Shown: positions 35,645 to 42,909 of the stretch, one piece after another
Numbering within the stretch: position 1 is the first letter of the stretch
How the letters are laid out: the number at the start of each line of letters is the position of its first letter
From: Nocardioides aquaticus
GTDB taxonomy: Bacteria; Actinomycetota; Actinomycetes; Propionibacteriales; Nocardioidaceae
Assembly: GCF_018459925.1 (NCBI RefSeq)
Contig: NZ_CP075371.1
Coordinates: forward strand, 4,030,001 to 4,094,000
Length of the DNA stretch: 64,000 nt
Direction of reading: 5' to 3'
Position numbers and translations under genes: made by a program
The notes under the pieces: generated by a model
The model's input: the letters and a program-made list of their open reading frames with translations, nothing else
Told to the model about the DNA's origin: nothing
Database searches by the model: none

Positions 35645-37336
35645 GTGACGACCGGGGGCACGCTGACCGCGCCGCGCCCGACGCCGCCCCCACCCGGAAC
35701 GGGCTCCCCCGCCACGCCGCCGCGCCGCGAGAGCCGGTGGATCGGCTGGGGCGCCCCGCTCGGCGTGACCCTGCTGGCGCTGGTCATGCGGTTGTGGGAC
35801 CTCGGCTCGCCGCGCTCCTTCGCCTTCGACGAGACCTACTACGCCAAGGACGCGTGGTCGATGCTCAACCACGGCTACGTCCGTGGCTACGTCGACGGCG
35901 CCGACGAGCAGGTCCTGGACGGCACCACCACCGGCATCTGGACCGACGACCCGTCGATGATCGTCCACCCGGAGGTCGGCAAGTGGCTGATCGCGCTCGG
36001 CGAGAAGGCCTTCGGGATGGACCCGTTCGGCTGGCGGGTCTCCGCCGCGGTCGCCGGGGCGCTGATGGTGCTGGTGATGTGCCGGCTGGCCAGACGGCTG
36101 ACCGGGTCGACCCTGCTCGGCTGCGTGGCCGGGCTGCTGCTGATGCTCGACGGGGTCCACCTCGTGCTGTCCCGACTGGGCCTGCTCGACATCTTCCTGG
36201 CCCTCTTCCTGCTCTGCGGGGTGGCCTGCGTGGTCAACGACCGGGCGTGGTTCCGCGCCCGGCTGGCCCGCGCCACCGGTGGCGTGCCCGTCCGCGGCGG
36301 CTGGGGACCCGTACGCGCGCTGCTCTGGCGGCCGTGGCTGCTCACCGGCGGCGTGGTGTGGGGCCTGGCGCTCGGCACGAAGTGGACCGCGGCCTTCCCG
36401 CTGGCCGCGTTCGGCGTCCTGGTCTGGCTCTGGAGCGCCGGCGCGCGCCGCTCCGCGGGAGTACGCCGGGCCCGGCTGCGCTCGGCCGTCGTCGACGGGC
36501 TGCCCGCCTTCGTGCACCTGGTCGGGGTCGCCGCGGTCGTCTACGTCGCGACCTGGGGCGGGTGGCTGGCCAACGCCGCGGAGTACGAGGAGGCGCTCTC
36601 CTCGACGCAGTACACCCGCTTCGTGGCCGAGGGCCCCTGCGTCGACGGCGAGACCGACAACGAGGAGGCGGAGACGGGGTCGTGGCCGACCGCGTCCGAG
36701 CCGGACGCCAGCGGCCCCGGCGAGCTCGTGCAGTCGCTGCGCTCGCTCTGGTACTACCACCAGGACGTCTACACCTTCCACGCCCACTACCTGAACTGCT
36801 CGACGCACACCTACGCCTCGGACCCGCTGGGCTGGCCGCTGCTCAACCGGCCCGTCGGCATCTCCGCGGACACCGACATCCCGCCCGGTACGGACGGGTG
36901 CACCGCCCCCGCGGGCAGCGACTGCCTGCGCCAGGTGCTGCTGATCGGCACCCCGGTGATCTGGTGGGGCGGCGTGCTCGCGCTGCTCGGTGCGGTCGCG
37001 CTGTGGTGGGGCCGGCGGGACTGGCGCGCGCAACTGGCGGTGGTCGGGGCCCTGGCGACCTGGCTGCCGTGGCTGCAGTACGACGACCGCCCGATCTTCT
37101 TCTTCTACGCCGTCGCGATGCTGCCGTTCCTGGTGCTGGCGATCGTGCTGTGCCTGGGCCGGCTCATCGGGCCGCCGGGCGCGAGCGCCCGCAGGCGCAC
37201 GGTCGGGGTGGTCGTGGCCGGCTCGTTCCTGGTGCTGGTGGTGCTCAACGCGGCATGGTTCTGGCCGTTGTGGACCGACCAGCTGCTCACCCGCGGGGAG
37301 TGGATCGACCGGATGTGGTTCGCCCGCTGGATCTGA
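35645..37336 (+). CDS. pmt: Dolichyl/polyprenyl-phosphate-mannose--protein mannosyltransferase (Pmt)
   Basis: A 563-aa membrane GT39 enzyme that moves mannose from polyprenyl-phosphate-mannose to Ser/Thr of proteins during Sec export. The catalytic DE pair is in AFDETYYAKDAW on the first external loop; HPEVGKWLIALGEKAFGMDP and MLDGVHLVLSRLGLLDIF are strongly conserved. About 10-11 membrane helices; a long external loop (about residues 325-425) includes FHAHYLNCSTHTYASDP. A Pro/Thr-rich cytoplasmic N-terminus of about 35 residues precedes helix 1. Counterpart of Rv1002c. Confidence 0.94.
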   Translation: MTTGGTLTAPRPTPPPPGTGSPATPPRRESRWIGWGAPLGVTLLALVMRLWDLGSPRSFAFDETYYAKDAWSMLNHGYVRGYVDGADEQVLDGTTTGIWTDDPSMIVHPEVGKWLIALGEKAFGMDPFGWRVSAAVAGALMVLVMCRLARRLTGSTLLGCVAGLLLMLDGVHLVLSRLGLLDIFLALFLLCGVACVVNDRAWFRARLARATGGVPVRGGWGPVRALLWRPWLLTGGVVWGLALGTKWTAAFPLAAFGVLVWLWSAGARRSAGVRRARLRSAVVDGLPAFVHLVGVAAVVYVATWGGWLANAAEYEEALSSTQYTRFVAEGPCVDGETDNEEAETGSWPTASEPDASGPGELVQSLRSLWYYHQDVYTFHAHYLNCSTHTYASDPLGWPLLNRPVGISADTDIPPGTDGCTAPAGSDCLRQVLLIGTPVIWWGGVLALLGAVALWWGRRDWRAQLAVVGALATWLPWLQYDDRPIFFFYAVAMLPFLVLAIVLCLGRLIGPPGASARRRTVGVVVAGSFLVLVVLNAAWFWPLWTDQLLTRGEWIDRMWFARWI

Positions 37337-37354
37337 GCCGGGCCGACCTTCTCC

Positions 37355-38164
37355 TCAGTCCAGGCAGGAGGCGTTGGCGAAGGCGAGGACGTCGCGGCCG
37401 TTGAAGTGCTCGTCGTCCTGGTGGTCGCCGTAGACGAGGACCTGGCTGACGTCGGCGCCGGCCGCGCTGAGCTCCTTGATGAACGGCTGGGCGTTCTCGG
37501 TGTAGTCGACCCACGGGTCGTCGCGGGAGGCCACCATCCGGTAGTGGGTCGCGGTCGGCAGCCGGTCAACGTTGCGGATGGGGTCACGGGTGCGCGGGAC
37601 GGCTCCGCCGAAGGCACGGCGGAGGTACGCGTCGGCGCCGGGGACCGCGTCCATGTCGGTCAGCGACAGCGCCGGGCGCACCGCGTACCAGCAGGCCGGG
37701 GGCTCGGTGCCCTCCACCAGGGCGTTCAGCGAGGTCGCGGCACCCATCGACCCGGCCACGAAGACGTCCGGGGTGAGCCCGGTCTGCTCCTCGGCCCACG
37801 CCTCCAGCAGGTCGACGTCGCGCGTCGAGGCCGCGTTGCCCCAGGAGGGGCCGTGGAAGTCCGACGAGGCGACGGCCCAGCCGTCGCGGCGCAGCGTCTC
37901 CAGGAACGGGTCGTCCATCCGGACGTCCACGTCGCCGCCCTGGCCGTGGAACCAGACCACCAGGCCCTTGGGATCCACGTCCCCGCCGGGCAGGTCCAGG
38001 CGGACGTCCTGCCCCTCGAGCTCCGTGCGGACGGTGCGGCCCGGCAGCTCCCCGGCGGCGACGGTGGTCAGCGGCACGACGCCGACGGCGAGCACCAGCG
38101 CGAGCACGCCGAGCGCCGTCCACGCCCACGGCCACCGCGGCGCACCCCGGCCCTCGCTCGTCAC
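37355..38164 (-). CDS. Secreted/membrane-anchored esterase-like hydrolase
   Basis: A 269-aa protein with an N-terminal membrane or signal segment (TALGVLALVLAVGVVPLTTV) and an alpha/beta hydrolase domain outside the cell. WFHGQGGDVD gives the oxyanion region, FVAGSMGAATSLNA the GxSxG nucleophile, SRDDPWVDY a candidate acid and YGDHQDDEHFNG the catalytic His. Family resembles feruloyl esterase/PHB-depolymerase-like proteins, but the substrate is open. It is convergent with pmt; GTG at 38164. Confidence 0.78.
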   Translation of the reverse strand: MTSEGRGAPRWPWAWTALGVLALVLAVGVVPLTTVAAGELPGRTVRTELEGQDVRLDLPGGDVDPKGLVVWFHGQGGDVDVRMDDPFLETLRRDGWAVASSDFHGPSWGNAASTRDVDLLEAWAEEQTGLTPDVFVAGSMGAATSLNALVEGTEPPACWYAVRPALSLTDMDAVPGADAYLRRAFGGAVPRTRDPIRNVDRLPTATHYRMVASRDDPWVDYTENAQPFIKELSAAGADVSQVLVYGDHQDDEHFNGRDVLAFANASCLD

Positions 38165-38336
38165 GCCGTCATTATCGGGTACGGGTGGGGGGCGTACCCC
38201 ACCAACGCGGACTTCCGCCGGCCCGCGCCCGTCTGCCAGCGGCCGGGTGGGTCGTGTGCCTGAGCACGGCCCCTGGACCGGGCTCGCACCCACGACTGCG
38301 GCCGGTGCGGTCGGCGGCGGCTGCGTCACCCGGCCG

Positions 38337-38342
38337 TAGGCT
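38337..38342 (+). promoter_or_regulatory. -10 box for the His/Met-rich membrane gene
   Basis: TAGGCT lies 6 nt before the GTG at 38349; leaderless spacing. Confidence 0.5.
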
Positions 38343-38348
38343 GCCGCC

Positions 38349-38963
38349 GTGGTCACCTCGGACGCCCTGCGCGCGAGCGTGCTCGGGCTCGTCTGCGGCC
38401 TCGGCGCGGTGCTGGCCCACGCCGGCGCCGCCGGTCACGCGGTCGGCACCGGCCCCGCCCTGCTGCTGACCGCCCTGGGGCTCGTCTGCGGACCGCTCCT
38501 CGCCCGTCGTCCGACGCCGGCCCGCGTCCTGACCGGCGCGCTGACGGTGCAGGCGGCCGGGCACGGCCTGCTGTCGATGACCTCCTCGCCCGCGGCCACC
38601 CACGACGGGATGACCGGCATGACCGGGATGACCGGCCACGGCGGCCAGGGCGGCCACGGCGGCCACGGCCTGCTCGACGGCGGCGTCACGATGCTCGGCG
38701 GCCACCTGCTCGTCGCGCTGCTCACCACCCTGCTGGCACTGCGCGCCGACCACGCGATCCGTGCCCTGGTCCGGGCGACCCTGGCCCGGCTGGTCCCACC
38801 ACCCGCACCCGGAGCACCCCGTCCGGTGGTCCGTCACCCGCAGCCGGCCCCGGTCGTACGACGCCCCTCCGCGCCGGACGCCTCGGCCGCGGCCGGTCCC
38901 CGGGCCCCGCCCGGGACCCCCGCCCCCGCCACCATCCCGCACCACACACCCCAGCCCGCCTGA
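38349..38963 (+). CDS. Membrane protein with His/Met/Gly-rich loop
   Basis: A 204-aa protein with four likely helices (about residues 10-28, 36-50, 60-72, 112-135) and a Pro-rich C-terminal tail. Between helices 3 and 4 a loop reads THDGMTGMTGMTGHGG and continues with GGHGGHG. Met and His clusters like this bind Cu(I)/Cu(II) in copper-handling proteins. The next gene, a PepSY protein, has its own His repeat, so the two may work together on copper or another metal. No characterised family was recognised. Confidence 0.7.
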   Translation: MVTSDALRASVLGLVCGLGAVLAHAGAAGHAVGTGPALLLTALGLVCGPLLARRPTPARVLTGALTVQAAGHGLLSMTSSPAATHDGMTGMTGMTGHGGQGGHGGHGLLDGGVTMLGGHLLVALLTTLLALRADHAIRALVRATLARLVPPPAPGAPRPVVRHPQPAPVVRRPSAPDASAAAGPRAPPGTPAPATIPHHTPQPA

Positions 38964-39027
38964 CGGTCGCCTGCCCGGCCACCGCCGGGCCGCTGCGCGC
39001 ACCCGCGCGCCCGACCGAGAGGCCGTC

Positions 39028-40494
39028 GTGACGACCACCCCCGCGACCCACCGCACCACCGACCCCGACCGCGCCCGGCAGCCCGGACCGGACCCGGGCC
39101 CTGGCCCACGCCGCAGCCTGCGACCCCTGCTGCTACGCCTGCACTTCTACGCCGCCGTCCTGGTGGCACCGTTCCTGCTGGTCGCCGCGGTCAGCGGCGG
39201 GCTCTACGCCGTGAGCCCCCAGATCGAGCGCGTCGTCTACTCCGACGTGCTCACCACGGACGCGCGCGGACCCGCGCTGCCGCTCGACGAGCAGGTCGCG
39301 GCCGCCCGGGAGACCGAGCCCGACCTCCCGCTGCTCGCCGTCCGCCCCGGCGACGGCGAGGGGGCGACCACCCGGGTCCTGCTCGACGCCGGCGAGACCG
39401 CCGAGAGCCGCCGCCTGGCCGTCTTCGTCGACCCGGTCGACGGCGAGGTGCTGGGCGAGGAGACGGCGTACGGGTCCTCCGGGTCGCTGCCGGTGCGCAC
39501 CTGGATCAGCGAGCTACACCGCCACCTGCACCTCGGTGAGCCCGGCCGTCTCTACTCGGAGCTGGCCGCCTCCTGGCTGGGCGTCGTGGCACTGGCGGGA
39601 CTGCTGCTGTGGTGGACCGGTCGCCGCGACGGCTCCCGGCTCCGGCCGCGACGCGACGGCAGCGCCCGCCGCCGCACCCGCTCCTGGCACGGCGCGCTGG
39701 GCACCTGGGCCTTCCTCGGCTTCGCGATGCTCGCCGCCACCGGGCTGACCTGGTCGACCTACGCCGGCGCCCACGTCACCGAGCTGCGCGGCGCGCTGAG
39801 CTGGGACACCCCCCAGGTGGTGGCCGACCTCGGTGCCGCCCAGGCCGACCCCGAGGCCCACGAGGGCCACGAGGGCCACGAGGGCCACGGCGGCGCGGCG
39901 GAGGCCGCACCGCTCGGCGACTCACCCGGCGTCGGCTACCAGGGCGCGCTGGACGCGGCCCGCGCCGCCGACCTGGTCGGCCCGGTGGAGGTCGCCGGGC
40001 CGACCGGCGCGACGGGCACCTACGTCGTGCAGGAGCTGGACAAGTCCTGGCCGACGCAGGCCGACGCCGCCGCGATCGACCCGTCCTCGGGCGAGGTCGC
40101 CGACGTGGTCCGCTTCGACGACTACCCGGTCGCGGCCAAGCTGGCGCGCTGGGGCATCGACCTGCACATGGGCCTGCTGTTCGGGTGGGTCAGCCAGGTC
40201 GCGCTGCTCGCGCTGGCCGGCGTCCTGGTCGCGATGATCGTGACCGGCTACCGGATGTGGTGGCAGCGGCGGCCCACGCGGGGCCACCGGCTGCGGATGG
40301 GCCGGCCCGTGCGCCGCGGGGCCTGGCGCTCCCTGCCGCCGGTGGCCACCGGGGTCCTGGTGGTCGGCGCGGTGGTCGTGGGCTGGGCCCTGCCGGTGCT
40401 GGGGGTCAGCCTGCTGGCGTTCCTGGTCCTCGACGTCGCGGTCGGGCTGCGGGGGCGGGTCAGGCGGGGGTCATCGGACGGCGCAGCCGCTTGA
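39028..40494 (+). CDS. PepSY-associated transmembrane protein with His-rich insert
   Basis: A 488-aa protein of the PepSY/PiuB-like membrane family. Four main helices (about residues 36-60, 178-196, 230-250, 380-405) plus two near the C-terminus; LLLRLHFYAAVLVAPFLLVA, ELHRHLHLGEPGRLYSELAA and GIDLHMGLLFGWVSQVALL contain the conserved membrane histidines of the family, which may hold haem or metal. An external loop carries HEGHEGHEGHGG. The proteins are often linked to iron or copper uptake and reduction. GTG at 39028; the 3' end overlaps the convergent dedA gene by 35 nt. Confidence 0.86.
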   Translation: MTTTPATHRTTDPDRARQPGPDPGPGPRRSLRPLLLRLHFYAAVLVAPFLLVAAVSGGLYAVSPQIERVVYSDVLTTDARGPALPLDEQVAAARETEPDLPLLAVRPGDGEGATTRVLLDAGETAESRRLAVFVDPVDGEVLGEETAYGSSGSLPVRTWISELHRHLHLGEPGRLYSELAASWLGVVALAGLLLWWTGRRDGSRLRPRRDGSARRRTRSWHGALGTWAFLGFAMLAATGLTWSTYAGAHVTELRGALSWDTPQVVADLGAAQADPEAHEGHEGHEGHGGAAEAAPLGDSPGVGYQGALDAARAADLVGPVEVAGPTGATGTYVVQELDKSWPTQADAAAIDPSSGEVADVVRFDDYPVAAKLARWGIDLHMGLLFGWVSQVALLALAGVLVAMIVTGYRMWWQRRPTRGHRLRMGRPVRRGAWRSLPPVATGVLVVGAVVVGWALPVLGVSLLAFLVLDVAVGLRGRVRRGSSDGAAA

Positions 40495-41134
40495 CGACCC
40501 ACACGATCGCGGCGACCAGGACGACGGCGATCACGACCCGCTGGACCCAGCCGGCGACGGGCTCCACGCGGTACCACTGCTCGCCGAGCAGGTAGCCGGC
40601 CAGGATGAAGGTGGTGTTCCAGATCAGGCTGCCCACGGTGGTGAGCACCATGAAGAGGGGCAGCGGCATCCGCTCCACCCCCGCCGGGACCGAGATCAGG
40701 CTGCGGAAGATGGGGATCATCCGACCGAGGAAGACCGCCCACCGACCGTGCTTGGCGAACCACGCCTCCGTACGCAGGAAGTCGTGGTCGTCGACCAGCG
40801 GCAGGCGCTGCCAGATCGCGAAGGTCCGGTCCCGGCCGAGGGCCGCGCCGAGCCAGTAGAGGACCAGGGCGCCGGCCAGCGACCCGACGGTGGTCCAGAC
40901 GATGGCGCCGGTCAGGGAGAGGGTGCCCTGGGAGGCGGTGAAGCCGGCGACGGGCAGGATCAGCTCGCTGGGCAGTGGCGGGAACAGGTTCTCCAGCGCG
41001 ATCAGCAGGCCGGCACCGAAGGCGCCGAGCTGCTCCATGACGTCGACGGCCCACCCGGCCACCCCGCCGAGCTCGGCCGGGTCGTCACCCCCGCCGGCGG
41101 CAGCGGTCAGCAGGGCAGCGGTGAGGGTCGGCAC
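40460..41134 (-). CDS. DedA family membrane protein
   Basis: A 224-aa polytopic protein of the DedA/SNARE-associated family, thought to flip undecaprenyl phosphate or phospholipids. LENLFPPLPSELILPVAGF and GRMIPIFRSLISVPAGVERM are the two conserved half-membrane motifs, and FKH-type WFAKHGRWAVFLGR precedes the second. A TAGGCT box lies 6 nt upstream of the GTG, indicating a leaderless transcript. Confidence 0.92.
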   Translation of the reverse strand: MPTLTAALLTAAAGGGDDPAELGGVAGWAVDVMEQLGAFGAGLLIALENLFPPLPSELILPVAGFTASQGTLSLTGAIVWTTVGSLAGALVLYWLGAALGRDRTFAIWQRLPLVDDHDFLRTEAWFAKHGRWAVFLGRMIPIFRSLISVPAGVERMPLPLFMVLTTVGSLIWNTTFILAGYLLGEQWYRVEPVAGWVQRVVIAVVLVAAIVWVVKRLRRPMTPA

Positions 41135-41140
41135 GACCGA

Positions 41141-41146
41141 AGCCTA
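41141..41146 (-). promoter_or_regulatory. -10 box for dedA
   Basis: TAGGCT on the minus strand, 6 nt before the GTG at 41134. Confidence 0.5.
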
Positions 41147-41169
41147 GGAGGTCGCGCGCGACGGACCTC

Positions 41170-41553
41170 TCAGGGTCGCGGGACGTCCCACCCGAGCAGG
41201 GCGGCGACCTGCCCCGGCAGGTCCATCGGGCTGAACGGCTTGGACAGCACCCCGGCCACGGCGAGGCCGTCCCAGGGCTGCTGGGGACCGACCCGGCTCT
41301 TGGCGGTCAGCAGGATCACCTGGATGTCCCGGGTGGCCGGGTCGTCCTGGAGGTGGCCGAAGGTCGTGATGCCGTCCATGTCGGGCATCATCAGGTCGAG
41401 CAGGATCGCGTCGGGCTGCTGCTCGCGGGCGATGTCGATCGCCTCGCGGCCGCGGGCGGCCTCCAGCACGGTCCACCCGCCGACCCGCGCGAGCGAGATC
41501 GACGTCACCACACGGACGTCCTCGTCGTCGTCCACCACGAGCACGGTCGGCAT
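41170..41553 (-). CDS. Single-domain response regulator
   Basis: A 127-aa CheY-like receiver with no output domain. VLVVDDDEDV holds the acidic pocket, LLDLMMPDMDG the phospho-acceptor Asp, LLTAKSRVG the switch Thr and LSKPF the conserved Lys. GAGGAG lies 6 nt before the ATG at 41553, so the in-frame GTG at 41571 is less likely. The sensor kinase at 42910-45072 is on the same strand and lacks its own receiver, so it is the natural phosphodonor candidate. Confidence 0.9.
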   Translation of the reverse strand: MPTVLVVDDDEDVRVVTSISLARVGGWTVLEAARGREAIDIAREQQPDAILLDLMMPDMDGITTFGHLQDDPATRDIQVILLTAKSRVGPQQPWDGLAVAGVLSKPFSPMDLPGQVAALLGWDVPRP

Positions 41554-41670
41554 CGTGTCCTCCTCAGGCACGGGCAGGCCCGGACGGCTGCCGGTGCCAC
41601 GGTATCCCCCGGGCGATCGGCCCCGGGACCGGCACCGGTGGCCCCCCGGCGGGCCGCTCCCCGGGCGGCC

Positions 41671-42252
41671 TCAGGACGGCAGCGGTCCGTGGGCCACGGA
41701 CGCGGAGTAGCGCTGCACGTCGATCTCCTCGATGGTGCAGTCGAGCCGGCTGTGCAGCAGCTGCCCGATCATCGTCGAGAAGCCGAGCACCTCCTCGTTG
41801 TAGGCGCAGACGTCCCAGCCGCACACGCCCCGCGCCTCCAGGACGTGGTCGGCGACCTCCTCGATCATCAGCCGGAAGACGCTGGAGCGGCGGTGCTGGG
41901 GCGCGACCAGGGTGAAGCCGAGGTAGAACACGGCGTCGCGGGCGGCGTGCGCGGGGTAGCGCGCGGCGAAGTACTCCGGGCTGATCCAGGGCACCGTCTC
42001 GAGGTCACGGGTCAGCGTGGTCAGCCCGATCACCGCGCCGGCCGCGTCGCGGGCGACGTACTTCATCACCCGTGGGTCGCGCATCTCCTCGACGAACTCC
42101 TCGCGGTGCAGCACCTGCCGGGCCACCGCGCGCACCGCCATCGGCGCGAAGGTCTCGACGTAGAGGGCGTGGAACCGCTCCGTCACGTCCTCGTCGAGGT
42201 CGCGCTCGACGTCGATCGTGACGGTCTCCCCGGAGACCTGGTACTCAGCCAC
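41671..42252 (-). CDS. GNAT-like acetyltransferase
   Basis: A 193-aa protein with a GNAT-type core: RFHALYVETFAPM, AVIGLTTLTRDLETVPWISP, FYLGFTLVAPQHRRSSVFRL (the acetyl-CoA beta-bulge strand and pyrophosphate loop, with QHRRSS replacing the usual QxxGxG) and a C-terminal half including CGWDVCAYNEEVLGF. The GTG overlaps the end of the arginine decarboxylase-like gene by 8 nt, so the two are coupled; acetylation of agmatine or a polyamine is a possible role, inferred only from position. Confidence 0.68.
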   Translation of the reverse strand: MAEYQVSGETVTIDVERDLDEDVTERFHALYVETFAPMAVRAVARQVLHREEFVEEMRDPRVMKYVARDAAGAVIGLTTLTRDLETVPWISPEYFAARYPAHAARDAVFYLGFTLVAPQHRRSSVFRLMIEEVADHVLEARGVCGWDVCAYNEEVLGFSTMIGQLLHSRLDCTIEEIDVQRYSASVAHGPLPS

Positions 42253-42790
42253 GGTCGCCCCACCCCTGGACCTCGTAGGCGGCGACGACGAGCGCGCAGA
42301 CCGGGTCGTCGACGCAGTGGGCGCTGGCCACCGCCGACCCCGTCTCCACGTCCTGCCACCCCCGCGACGCGCACAGGTCCTCCAGGCTCAGGTCGATCTG
42401 CGCCCGCAGGGCCTCCTCGCTGCCGCTGTGGTGCTCCACGAAGACCCCGCCGGTGGTGCGGCGGTCGGTGGCCCAGCCCAGCCCGGCCCACACGACCTCG
42501 CCGTGCTGCTCGGCGCCGGCGCTGGCCAGCACGCACCACAGCCGGTCGCCGTGCTCCGCGCCGAGCGGGTCGTGGGCCTGCACGACCGTGCTGTGCTCGG
42601 GGATGACCGAGGAGAGCGTCACCAGGTTGAGGTCGGCGACGCCGGCCTCGCGCAGCGCGCCGTCGAAGGCCGAGAGCCGGGTACGCCCGGTGCCGCTGCC
42701 GGTGCGGACGCTGATCCGCAGCCCGTCGGCGCCATCGCCCTCGGGGCTGCCCTCGGGGTTGCCGTCGGGACGGGTCGGGACGGGTCGCAT
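42245..42790 (-). CDS. Pyruvoyl-dependent arginine decarboxylase-like protein
   Basis: A 181-aa proenzyme of the PvlArgDC family, which makes agmatine from arginine using a pyruvoyl group formed by self-cleavage. ISVRTGSGTGRTRLSAFDGA and LNLVTLSSVIPEHS match the family; cleavage would occur between Ser60 and Ser61, giving a small beta chain and an alpha chain starting with pyruvoyl. GVFVEHHSGSEEALRAQI follows the usual layout. The family is best known from archaea and Chlamydia. GGGAG precedes the ATG. It is coupled to the GNAT gene. Confidence 0.82.
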   Translation of the reverse strand: MRPVPTRPDGNPEGSPEGDGADGLRISVRTGSGTGRTRLSAFDGALREAGVADLNLVTLSSVIPEHSTVVQAHDPLGAEHGDRLWCVLASAGAEQHGEVVWAGLGWATDRRTTGGVFVEHHSGSEEALRAQIDLSLEDLCASRGWQDVETGSAVASAHCVDDPVCALVVAAYEVQGWGDRG

Positions 42791-42909
42791 GAGTCTCCCA
42801 AGAGGACGGTGCAGGCGCGGTCGCGGACCGGGACGCCGCGGGTGCCCCGAATCATGGCGGACGGGGCACCCCCGGCGTGCGTCGGGTCAGCCACGGGTAC
42901 GACCGCGGC

